Origin: Bovifimicola sp050309585
Lineage (GTDB): Bacteria; Bacillota; Clostridia; Lachnospirales; Lachnospiraceae
Direction of reading: 5' to 3'
DNA length: 19,497 nucleotides
Assembly (NCBI GenBank): GCA_050309585.1
Contig: JBNRML010000079.1
Coordinates: 1 to 19,497 of the forward strand
Positions 7,252 to 13,712 of the stretch are shown here, in pieces. The first letter of the stretch is position 1; every line of letters starts with the position of its first letter. Under the pieces are notes generated by a model. It saw only the letters and a list, made by a program, of their open reading frames with translations. It had not been told where the DNA came from and did no database searches. Made by a program: the position numbers and the translations under genes.

Positions 7252-8163
7252 TTATTTTAAAGAAGCTGCAACTGCAGAACCAAGTGCAATTGAGTTAACC
7301 TTTGTCTCAAAATCATCTGAACGTGATGTAAGAATAACAGGAGCCTTTGTACCTGTGATAACATTTCCGTTTTTAACCTTTGCCGTATGCACAAGAGTCT
7401 TGTATGTAATATTTCCTGCATGAATGTCCGGGAATAATAATACATCAGCGTCACCAACGATTTTTCTTCCTTCAGCACCCTTGTGAGCTGCGGCTTCAGG
7501 ACAAATTGCAAGATCCATTGACAATGGTCCGTCAACGATACATCCTTTAATCTTTCCTTCTTCACACATTTTTGTGAGCTCAGCCGCCTCAACCGTAACA
7601 GGCATCTTAGGATTAACAACCTCAACTGCCGCAAGAGGGGCAACCTTTGGCATGTCAATACCACATGCATTACATATTTCAATTGTGTTCTCAATGATGC
7701 TGACCTTATCCTCTAATGTAGGATAAGTCATAAATGCCACGTCTGTGAGGAATAAAAGTCTGTCAATTCCCTCAATCTCAAATACGCACACATGAGATAA
7801 AGGACGATTGTTTCTAAGGCCAACCTCCTTATCTAATACACTCTTTAAGAATGATTTTGTATCGATAAGGCCCTTCATATACATGTCAGCATCACCGTCA
7901 TGAACAAGTTTGACAGCCTTTAATGCTGCTGTGTAAGGGTCTTTTTCATCAATAATCTCATATCCTGTAAGATCCATATCAATGGATGCAGCTATTTCTC
8001 TGATTTTCTCTTCATCACCAACTAAAATAGCATCTGCAATTTTTCTTTCCTTTGCAGCCTTAACAGCCTCAAGTACAGGTGCATCCTGTGCAACTGCCAC
8101 AGAAACCTTTTTCATTCCACAATCCTGAACTTTTGCAACTAAATCATCAAATTTCTTTGCCAT
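7252..8163 (-). CDS. ptb: Phosphate butyryltransferase
   Basis: 303 residues, full length. Exchanges the CoA of butyryl-CoA for phosphate, giving butyryl phosphate for butyrate kinase. It belongs to the phosphate acetyl/butyryltransferase family: ADAILVGDEEKI, DADMYMKGLIDTKSFLK, LFLTDVAFMTYPTLEDK, the conserved IVDGPLSMDLAI segment, and DVLLFPDIHAGNITYKTLVH near the C-terminus. AGAGGTGT six nt or so before the ATG supports the start. As the first gene of the cluster it carries the strongest promoter. The ptb-buk pair means this organism can make butyrate without butyryl-CoA:acetate CoA-transferase, a route found in some Coprococcus, Butyrivibrio and Clostridium. Confidence 0.95.
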   Translation of the reverse strand: MAKKFDDLVAKVQDCGMKKVSVAVAQDAPVLEAVKAAKERKIADAILVGDEEKIREIAASIDMDLTGYEIIDEKDPYTAALKAVKLVHDGDADMYMKGLIDTKSFLKSVLDKEVGLRNNRPLSHVCVFEIEGIDRLLFLTDVAFMTYPTLEDKVSIIENTIEICNACGIDMPKVAPLAAVEVVNPKMPVTVEAAELTKMCEEGKIKGCIVDGPLSMDLAICPEAAAHKGAEGRKIVGDADVLLFPDIHAGNITYKTLVHTAKVKNGNVITGTKAPVILTSRSDDFETKVNSIALGSAVAASLK

Positions 8164-8232
8164 TATGACACCTCTTCCATATGTTTTTTATTCTTTTTCG
8201 AACTTTTGTTTTCAAAAGCACCACTGTTTTTT

Positions 8233-8261
8233 ATCATATCACTACAACTTTAAAAACTCAA
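8233..8261 (-). promoter_or_regulatory. Promoter of the ptb-buk cluster
   Basis: On the minus strand TTGAGT (8261-8256), a 17-nt spacer, and TATGAT (8238-8233) with a TG extension (TGATATGAT). The start point would be about 60 nt before ptb. Upstream at 8286-8306 lies a 7-bp inverted repeat, AGTTTAC/GTAAACT with a 7-nt homopolymer loop, which could be an operator. No Rex-type site was recognised. Confidence 0.6.
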
Positions 8262-8305
8262 GATAAATCCCCTAATTATCTAAGGAGTTTACAAAAAAAG
8301 TAAAC

Positions 8306-8326
8306 TGTTCAGGGCCAACCTCAAAA
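8306..8326. repeat. Degenerate end of the TGTTCAGAGCCAA repeat family
   Basis: TGTTCAGGGCCAACCTC here matches the reverse complement of the window end (TGTTCAGAGCCAACCTC) at 16 of 17 positions. The flanking sequence GTAAAC resembles the GTAAC that flanks the end near mfd. No partner inverted end is visible within 8164-8445, so this appears to be a decayed or solo end. The rest of the divergent region 8164-8445 holds the ptb promoter and the start signals of the first zinc-ribbon gene. Confidence 0.55.
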
Positions 8327-8445
8327 ACCAGCGTTTTCTCTTTGTTTCTTCATATTATTATGTCAATTAAAAAATATTGTAGAAATATTGTTTTTAATGT
8401 GCTAAGATAATATGTGATTAACAAAAGTAGAAAGGAAGTAATATT

Positions 8446-8931
8446 ATGAATTGTCCTACATGTGGAAACTTTATTCCAGATGGAGCACCTGCATGTCCTA
8501 ACTGTGGAACTGTAGCCGCACCAAATTATTCTCAGCCACAGGCTTACGGTTCACCTTATAACAATCCGGGAATGGTAACTCCAAAGAAATCCAACAAAGG
8601 CTTAATCATCGGCTTAGCAATTGGCGGAGTTGTTCTTTTTATAGCTATTCTCTCTGTTATTGTTGCCATTGCTACTCCTAGCATTCTTAACACTAAAAGA
8701 AATGGTACATATGTGTGCAATGACTACGGTATGACAATGACACTTAAAGTAAATGGTGAAAAATTCACACTTACCAGCAAATATGATGGAGAATCTGAAA
8801 AAACAAACGGAAAAATCAAATTTGACGGGGATACAGTAAAACTTACAGCTGAAGGTGAAACCATCAAAGGAAAATACAACAGTGAAAAGAAGACCATTAC
8901 AATTGAGGGTATGAAATTCAAGAAAAAATAA
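8446..8931 (+). CDS. Zinc-ribbon, single-helix membrane protein, paralogue 1 of 3
   Basis: 161 residues in three parts. A zinc ribbon uses C3, C6, C17 and C20 (CPTCG and CPNCG). A Pro/Asn/Tyr-rich linker follows (residues 23-48). One membrane helix lies at 52-78 (GLIIGLAIGGVVLFIAILSV), preceded by KKSNK. A domain of about 75 residues at 86-161 is built of short beta-strand-like repeats: NGTYVC, MTLKVNGEKFTLTSK, GKIKFDGDTVKLT, and KKTITIEGMKFKKK. The positive charge before the helix puts the zinc ribbon in the cytosol and the beta domain outside. AAAGGAAG eight nt before the ATG is the ribosome binding site; a weak TATTGT/TAATAT promoter may lie at 8386-8413. Function unknown; it is the first of three tandem copies of one design. 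Confidence 0.85.
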   Translation: MNCPTCGNFIPDGAPACPNCGTVAAPNYSQPQAYGSPYNNPGMVTPKKSNKGLIIGLAIGGVVLFIAILSVIVAIATPSILNTKRNGTYVCNDYGMTMTLKVNGEKFTLTSKYDGESEKTNGKIKFDGDTVKLTAEGETIKGKYNSEKKTITIEGMKFKKK

Positions 8932-8952
8932 CGTATAAGAAGGAGGATAACT

Positions 8953-9858
8953 ATGTTTTGTCCATATTGTGGTTCTAAGGTAAAAAACGATTTAAAGATT
9001 TGTCCAAACTGTAATAATCCATTGACAGACGATGTCGAGACAACGGCTAACGAAGAAGTGTCCTATGATACAACTGTGCTTACCAACAATGCGCCTGAGC
9101 CTCAGGTCACACCTTTAGCTCAGGAACCTTCTGCTACTCCTTCGGAACCTGTTATTTCAGAAGTCAATTTTACTTCAACAGATTCAAACCAGGATACCTG
9201 TTATGACACTGTATTAGCATCTGACAATATGTTACAGCAGGACATTCCACCTGTTAGTCAGATTCCCAATCAGATGCCTAACGGTATGAATGATATGAAC
9301 GGTATGAGTGGTGCTATGCCTAATCAAATACCTAATGATATGAATACCATGAACGGTATGAATGGCCCTATTCCTAACCAGATGCCGGCTGGAAACTTCA
9401 ATCCTGGAAACAATGGTTATATGAATCAGCCAAAGAAAAAGAAAACAGGACTTGTCATTGGTCTTATCGCAGCAATACTTTTATTTATCACAGCCACGGT
9501 TGCCGCTGTTTTTCTCATTATTGAGAGTGCTAGCAGTTCAAGCAAGAAATCTGGTTCCGGCTTTGATGGTACATATGTATACAAATCTGAAAATGAATTA
9601 TTTGGCTATACAATTACCCAGACATTGAAAATCAACGGAAATAAGTACACACTTACCTCTAAAACTGTTTACGATGATGATGATGAATATGACTCAACCA
9701 CCAAAGACAGCGGTACTATTGAAAGAGATGGTGATGAAGTAACTTTGGATGACAATGACGGTGTGTTTGCCTATTCAGAAGGAACTTATGATTCAAAAAA
9801 GAAAACTATCACCTTTGAAGATAACATAGGAAATGATTGTGTATTCAAAAAGAAATAA
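8953..9858 (+). CDS. Zinc-ribbon, single-helix membrane protein with Met/Asn/Pro repeats, paralogue 2 of 3
   Basis: 301 residues, the longest of the three. Zinc ribbon at C3, C6, C17 and C20. Residues 25-100 form an acidic, Thr/Pro-rich linker. Residues 105-147 are an 18-residue tandem repeat (PNQMPNGMNDMNGMSGAM, then PNQIPNDMNTMNGMNGPI, then a partial copy) rich in Met, Asn and Pro. Lys-rich PKKKKTG precedes a membrane helix at 166-190. A Ser/Gly spacer leads to a beta-rich outer domain from 204 (GTYVYKS, QTLKINGNKYTLTSK, SGTIERDGDEVTL, KKTITFED, VFKKK) that closely matches paralogue 1. GGAGG seven nt before the ATG; only 21 nt after paralogue 1, so probably co-transcribed. Function unknown. 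Confidence 0.85.
   Translation: MFCPYCGSKVKNDLKICPNCNNPLTDDVETTANEEVSYDTTVLTNNAPEPQVTPLAQEPSATPSEPVISEVNFTSTDSNQDTCYDTVLASDNMLQQDIPPVSQIPNQMPNGMNDMNGMSGAMPNQIPNDMNTMNGMNGPIPNQMPAGNFNPGNNGYMNQPKKKKTGLVIGLIAAILLFITATVAAVFLIIESASSSSKKSGSGFDGTYVYKSENELFGYTITQTLKINGNKYTLTSKTVYDDDDEYDSTTKDSGTIERDGDEVTLDDNDGVFAYSEGTYDSKKKTITFEDNIGNDCVFKKK
9265..9393 (+). repeat. 54-bp in-frame tandem repeat, about 2.4 copies
   Basis: Copies at 9265-9318 and 9319-9372 plus a partial third from 9373 encode PNQ(M/I)PN(G/D)MN(D/T)MNGM units. The unit is a multiple of three, so copy-number change would lengthen the linker without breaking the gene. Confidence 0.75.
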
Positions 9859-9899
9859 AAATTTACACTAAAGAATCTTGTTAATATAGAGGGTGCGTT

Positions 9900-10388
9900 A
9901 TGAATTGTCCAAAATGTCAATCAATTATTCCAAATATGAGTTCGGTATGTCCTTTTTGTCATACAGCCTTGAACATGACATCCGGCTCACCGGCATATAA
10001 CACATCAAATTCCCATCAGGGAAAAAGCACTGGAAGAAAGGTTTTTGTAACAATTACATCCATAATAACAGTTGCTTTATTTGTTACCTGTGTTATCCTG
10101 CTTTTCACATCCGGTGTTCTGGATTCAAAAAACATCAAAGAACATAATGGTGTGTATAGCCACTACGATGTTGATGCAAATGCAACCTACACTCTCGATG
10201 TAGACGGCGAGGAATGTGTCTATACCGAAACCTATGATGGTGATACCGAACCTTATTACATCTACTCTGGAACCATTGAATTCGATGGAGACATTGTAAG
10301 GCTTAATCTTAACTCCCCATATATCGGAGAGTATGATGAAGAAGATGGTATCATTACAATCGAAAATATGGATTTCATTAAGGAATAA
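9900..10388 (+). CDS. Zinc-ribbon, single-helix membrane protein, paralogue 3 of 3
   Basis: 162 residues with the same plan: zinc ribbon C3, C6, C17, C20 (CPKCQ and CPFCH), a short Ser/Asn-rich linker, a membrane helix at 47-71 (VFVTITSIITVALFVTCVIL), then a beta-rich domain from about 82 (NGVYSHY, TYTLDVDGEECVYTETYDGD, SGTIEFDGDIVRLN, GIITIENMDFIKE). It is the most diverged copy and its outer domain is strongly acidic, unlike the lysine-rich ends of the other two. GAGGG with a 7-nt spacing precedes the ATG. It lies 41 nt after paralogue 2 and is closed by a terminator, so the three form one operon. Function unknown. Confidence 0.83.
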   Translation: MNCPKCQSIIPNMSSVCPFCHTALNMTSGSPAYNTSNSHQGKSTGRKVFVTITSIITVALFVTCVILLFTSGVLDSKNIKEHNGVYSHYDVDANATYTLDVDGEECVYTETYDGDTEPYYIYSGTIEFDGDIVRLNLNSPYIGEYDEEDGIITIENMDFIKE

Positions 10389-10411
10389 AACTGAATATAT
10401 AAACATAATTT

Positions 10412-10444
10412 AATCTGCTTCTCTAATGGGAGGCAGATTTTTTT
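10412..10444 (+). terminator. Rho-independent terminator of the zinc-ribbon operon
   Basis: AATCTGCTTCTC pairs with GGGAGGCAGATT (12 pairs, two G-U) around TAAT, followed by a run of T. It lies 24 nt after the third paralogue and separates it from the two-component operon. The rest of 10389-10682 contains the candidate promoter and the structured leader. Confidence 0.88.
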
Positions 10445-10472
10445 GCATTTTTTTTACAATAATTCTATGTAC

Positions 10473-10501
10473 TTTTTTTCAAAATACTTTTAAACTATAC
10501 A
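10473..10501 (+). promoter_or_regulatory. Weak candidate promoter of the two-component operon
   Basis: TATACA (10496-10501) with only TTTTTT at the -35 position, 17 nt upstream. It is the best -10-like hexamer between the terminator and the structured leader. If used, it gives a leader of about 175 nt, similar to that of purC. Confidence 0.35.
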
Positions 10502-10524
10502 TAGTTATTACAAATTTTCTACCG

Positions 10525-10682
10525 ACAATGGAGGTAGTGTGAAAAATCACACCGAAGTGCTGATTTTTCACACAGCGAATTGAGACGGAGCCTCAATTCG
10601 AGCTATCGCAGTAGAGAAACAGGATAACCCTGATTTCTCGACGCGTGTCTTCGCAATAAATTGCTCCGACACGGAGGTTAGC
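10525..10682 (+). promoter_or_regulatory. Structured leader repeat, copy 2 (5' UTR of the response regulator)
   Basis: Runs from GGAGG (10530-10534) to GGAGG (10673-10677), the latter being the response regulator binding site. It has the same four hairpins as the purC copy. In hairpin 1 the inner pairs are CACAC/GTG-TG with the same bulged C and a CGAA loop. Hairpin 2 is CGAATTGAG/CTCAATTCG. Hairpin 3 is GAGAAACAGG/CCTGATTTCTC. Hairpin 4 is GCAAT-AA-ATTGC, enclosed by CGTGTC/GACACG. Compared with copy 1, hairpin 1 has three compensatory base-pair changes, hairpin 3 has one, and hairpin 4 loses one base from each arm. CTCCG can pair with CGGAG, covering the ribosome binding site. Function unknown. 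Confidence 0.8.
10539..10583 (+). CDS. Candidate 14-residue leader peptide MKNHTEVLIFHTAN
   Basis: GTG start 4 nt after GGAGG, 14 codons, TGA stop. Same length, start codon, stop codon and last seven residues as the frame in the purC leader. It overlaps hairpin 1, so a translating ribosome would open that hairpin and reach hairpin 2. Translation is inferred, not shown. Confidence 0.45.
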   Translation: MKNHTEVLIFHTAN

Positions 10683-11354
10683 GTGAAAAATATACTAATT
10701 GTGGAAGATGACATAAATATTGCAAAAATGATTAAGACTACTGTTTCCATCGGAAATTATGAGTCAACTGTATGCTACGAGGGAACAGAAGCTCTTACTC
10801 TTATTAATTCAGGTGAATTTGACTTGATATTATTAGATATTATGCTACCCGGTATGGATGGTTTTGATATCATCTCAAAGAAAACCTCTAATACACCTCT
10901 AATCTTCATTACAGCCCGTCAGGAGCTGGAGGACAAAGTAAATGGACTAAAACTGGGGGCAGAGGACTACATAGTAAAACCCTTTGAAGCAATGGAACTT
11001 TTGGCAAGAATCGAAGTTGTTTTCAGACGTTTTACTCCTAAACCGGCAAACAGGATATTGCAATATGAAGATATTGCTCTTGATACCACTGTTCACACCT
11101 GTTATAAAAATGGAGAAAAGATTAATCTGACCCCAAGGGAATTTGAATTATTTGAATTTTTCCTTACACACCAGGACATAGCCATTTCTAGGCAACAGCT
11201 TTTAAAAGCACTATGGGGATATGAGTTTGAGGGTGAATCAAGAACCGTTGATATACATGTACAGCAACTCAGAAAAAAACTTGATATAAAAAACAAGCTG
11301 GTAACTATTCCAAAGCTTGGATACAGACTTAATCAGGAGAACACGCAAATATGA
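10683..11354 (+). CDS. OmpR/PhoB-family response regulator
   Basis: 223 residues. The receiver domain (1-115) has the acidic pair at E8/D9/D10, the phosphoacceptor D52 in LILLDIMLPGMDG, T77 in FITARQ and K99 in YIVKPF, all intact. The C-terminal winged-helix DNA-binding domain (about 125-220) shows NLTPREFELFEFFL, SRQQLLKALWGYEFEGESRTVDIHVQQLRKKL and a TIPKLGYRL wing. It is expected to bind direct repeats in target promoters once phosphorylated by the kinase that follows. The GTG start has GGAGG 5 nt upstream. Its end overlaps the kinase start (ATGA). The leader of this gene is the second copy of the structured repeat, so the regulator itself may be controlled after transcription starts. Confidence 0.95.
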   Translation: MKNILIVEDDINIAKMIKTTVSIGNYESTVCYEGTEALTLINSGEFDLILLDIMLPGMDGFDIISKKTSNTPLIFITARQELEDKVNGLKLGAEDYIVKPFEAMELLARIEVVFRRFTPKPANRILQYEDIALDTTVHTCYKNGEKINLTPREFELFEFFLTHQDIAISRQQLLKALWGYEFEGESRTVDIHVQQLRKKLDIKNKLVTIPKLGYRLNQENTQI

Positions 11355-12805
11355 AGCTATGGCAAAAAATATTTTTATGGACTCTCTTGACTGCCATGCT
11401 GGTTATTAGTATTTCAAATATTCTGATTTTAAAAAACAATTTGAAATCTTCCATATCCCGTGAAATTGACAGCACTGTCTCTGAACACAACTATATGATT
11501 TCAAATTTAAATAATCGGATTATTATGACCAGACTTCAAAACAGCAGTATTCTTTTGTCCACAAAAGAAATTACAAAGGTTATGGAAGAAGTCTTTGACA
11601 ATACTGATACAAAAGAAACCTCACAGGTTGTTGTCCTAAATCCTTATGCAGAATTTATTTACACCAATAGCCGCATCGAAATCGACAACAATTTTCTCAA
11701 AACCATTTTTGAACAAAACGAAACAATTGAGGATGACACGGTTTACAGGCAGATTATTAAAAGGGATAATAAATATTTACTCTACATTGCGTCAAAAGTG
11801 TCCTTTGAAAATCAGGATTTTATTTTTATTACAGTAACAAACATTTCTTCAATATATAATTTATACTACGAACAGCTTAATTACACTAAAGTTCTTACCA
11901 TAGTCCTATCCCTTTCCTGTGGATTTTTCCTGCTGATTCTGGTTAAGATTCTCCTGCTGCCACTTGACAGCATAAATCATACCACAAGACAGATTGCGGA
12001 AGGAAATTATTCCCAGAGAATTGAGCTTAGGGGTAATGATGAGCTTTGTCAGCTATCCAGTAATATGAATATTATGGCTGACTCCATTGAAGAAAATGTG
12101 GAACGTCTTAGGGAGGTTGCTGAAAATCGTAAGAATTTCATAAATAATCTCGCCCACGAAATGAAAACACCGCTTACTTCCATACTTGGATTTTCAGACA
12201 TTTTGAGAATTAAACGAAACATTACTCCGGAGGAAATTTCAGAATACAGCAACATTATTTTCGAAGAGGCTAAGAGACTGAAAAATCTGTCCGGCAAGCT
12301 GATGGAGCTCATTACCATCGGTGAAACAAATCTTGAGCTAAAAAATGCAAACATACAAGATATATTTGATAAGTTGTCTCTTGTTTTCAGACCGACTCTT
12401 GAGAACAGTCAGCTTGAACTTATAGTGGAATGTGAAAATTGTTCTATCAGGGTCGATTTGGAGCTTTTTGAATCCCTTATTTATAATCTGATTGATAACA
12501 GCATAAAAGCTTCTAAAAAAGGAGATACAATTAAGCTTACCGGAACATTTTCAAATGGTGTGGTGGAAATATACGTAGAGGACAGTGGTATTGGAATTGC
12601 CAAAGATGAATTGACAAAGATTACCGAACCATTTTACATGGTTGATAAGGCACGAAGTCGGGAGGCTGGCGGTGCCGGACTAGGACTGGCCCTTTGTATG
12701 CGGATTGCTGAAATACATAATGCAAAATTAGAATTTGAAAGTGAGCCTGGAAAAGGGACCTGTGTTTGTATTTCCATGAAAGGGGATATTGCAGATGAAA
12801 CGTAA
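11351..12805 (+). CDS. Sensor histidine kinase, HAMP type
   Basis: 484 residues. Membrane helix 1 at about 7-27, an outer sensor region of about 150 residues (28-178) with no recognised fold, helix 2 at 181-204, a HAMP linker (about 205-258), the HisKA dimerisation region with H269 in NLAHEMKTPLTSILGF, and a catalytic ATPase domain with the N box NLIDNSIKAS (N383), G1 DSGIGIA (411-417), F box TEPFYM and G2 GAGLGLAL (441-448). All catalytic motifs are present. It autophosphorylates and passes phosphate to the regulator encoded just before it. The start overlaps the regulator stop by 4 nt. Its stimulus is unknown; the neighbouring LCP and unknown membrane protein point to the cell envelope. Confidence 0.95.
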   Translation: MKLWQKIFLWTLLTAMLVISISNILILKNNLKSSISREIDSTVSEHNYMISNLNNRIIMTRLQNSSILLSTKEITKVMEEVFDNTDTKETSQVVVLNPYAEFIYTNSRIEIDNNFLKTIFEQNETIEDDTVYRQIIKRDNKYLLYIASKVSFENQDFIFITVTNISSIYNLYYEQLNYTKVLTIVLSLSCGFFLLILVKILLLPLDSINHTTRQIAEGNYSQRIELRGNDELCQLSSNMNIMADSIEENVERLREVAENRKNFINNLAHEMKTPLTSILGFSDILRIKRNITPEEISEYSNIIFEEAKRLKNLSGKLMELITIGETNLELKNANIQDIFDKLSLVFRPTLENSQLELIVECENCSIRVDLELFESLIYNLIDNSIKASKKGDTIKLTGTFSNGVVEIYVEDSGIGIAKDELTKITEPFYMVDKARSREAGGAGLGLALCMRIAEIHNAKLEFESEPGKGTCVCISMKGDIADET

Positions 12806-13676
12806 AAAAAACATATTTCCAATAATAAAAACAATACTAATATCTGTACTTATCATCACCTTAGGGTATGACCTTATAGCAAAAGCCGGTGATTTTTTGG
12901 CTTCCTCTGACAGTGAAATCCAGACTGTGGCGAATATCCGGAACGATTCCTATGTATTTTTTTCCCAGTCCCAGGAGAAATTTAATTTATACCCATGGAA
13001 TCTTTCGGCTGATGCCGAGCCATTGTCAACATCACCAACTGAAACAGAAATTGAAATAATATACTATCAGTATTTTGATAAAGATGTACTTTATAATAAT
13101 TTAAACTATTATTTTCGCCGTTTTCTCACATCTAATTTCATATCCTTAACTGAAAGATATGAAATTAGATTTTATGAATTAATTGATTTTGAAAATATTG
13201 AAAAATATCTTACCTATTCTTCAACAAATGACATATTTTTTTATACGGAAGATGTTAGGATACTAAATGATATTTATACACTGTCCTTTACCTTTAACAG
13301 TGACAGTTACGTAACCTCATTTTTATGTATAAACACTGCTTATTATACTGATTACTCAGAAGATGTTATGAATAATGGGAACCGTACACTTACAGACATT
13401 ATTGAAAAAAGCCCATTTTTTATTGAAATGATTTTGTCTGACATATGCAGCCTTAATGGAGACTTTGATAGCTACTCCGTTATGAATTATTACCTATATT
13501 CAGGTAACGAAAAAGAATACGAAGTAATTTTGGATAACAATTCAAAGAGCACTTATCAGATAATCAAACTACATAATGAATTTCTTTTGTTGGTAAATGA
13601 TTATAATATTGTGCTACACTTCGATCCATTGTCAAAATCTTTTATTGGATTTAACTTGTCAAATAGTTGGCAATAA
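12795..13676 (+). CDS. Membrane-anchored extracytoplasmic protein of unknown function, coupled to the kinase
   Basis: About 293 residues. The frame opens at a TTG at 12789, but the ATG at 12795 is preferred because AGGGG lies 9 nt before it. It overlaps the end of the kinase gene by 11 nt, so the two are probably co-translated. Positive N-terminus KRKKN, then one helix at about 8-27 (FPIIKTILISVLIITLGYDL), then a region outside the membrane rich in Tyr, Phe, Asn, Asp and Ser with no Cys pattern or enzyme motif that I recognise. Position and topology resemble kinase-accessory proteins such as YycH/YycI of Bacillus, but no sequence similarity can be claimed. It also holds a perfect 14-bp inverted repeat (13131-13169). 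Confidence 0.8.
   Translation: MKRKKNIFPIIKTILISVLIITLGYDLIAKAGDFLASSDSEIQTVANIRNDSYVFFSQSQEKFNLYPWNLSADAEPLSTSPTETEIEIIYYQYFDKDVLYNNLNYYFRRFLTSNFISLTERYEIRFYELIDFENIEKYLTYSSTNDIFFYTEDVRILNDIYTLSFTFNSDSYVTSFLCINTAYYTDYSEDVMNNGNRTLTDIIEKSPFFIEMILSDICSLNGDFDSYSVMNYYLYSGNEKEYEVILDNNSKSTYQIIKLHNEFLLLVNDYNIVLHFDPLSKSFIGFNLSNSWQ
13131..13173 (+). other. Perfect 14-bp inverted repeat followed by TTTT inside a coding region
   Basis: TCTAATTTCATATC (13131-13144) and GATATGAAATTAGA (13156-13169) with an 11-nt loop, then TTTT. The stem is AT-rich, so its stability as a terminator is modest. It could cause partial termination or pausing within the gene. Confidence 0.55.
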
Positions 13677-13684
13677 ACTATACT
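13656..13684 (+). promoter_or_regulatory. Promoter of the LCP-family gene
   Basis: TTGTCA, a 17-nt spacer, and TATACT. The -35 box lies in the last codons of the upstream gene. The start point would be about 20 nt before the ATG, so the LCP gene can be expressed apart from the two-component operon as well as by read-through. Confidence 0.6.
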
Positions 13685-13712
13685 AGTAATACTAATTATT
13701 TGGAGGAATAAA

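Noticed and set aside
7257..7694. Minus-strand frame of 145 codons in ptb
   Set aside because: Shifted frame of the clearly recognised phosphate butyryltransferase; Leu/Arg-rich composition without domain features.
9265..9393. Possible CRISPR-like repeat
   Set aside because: Direct tandem units without spacers, in frame within a coding region.
10568..10750. Minus-strand frame of 60 codons over the structured leader
   Set aside because: Antisense to the leader and the response regulator start; no ribosome binding site, and the hairpins explain the conservation.
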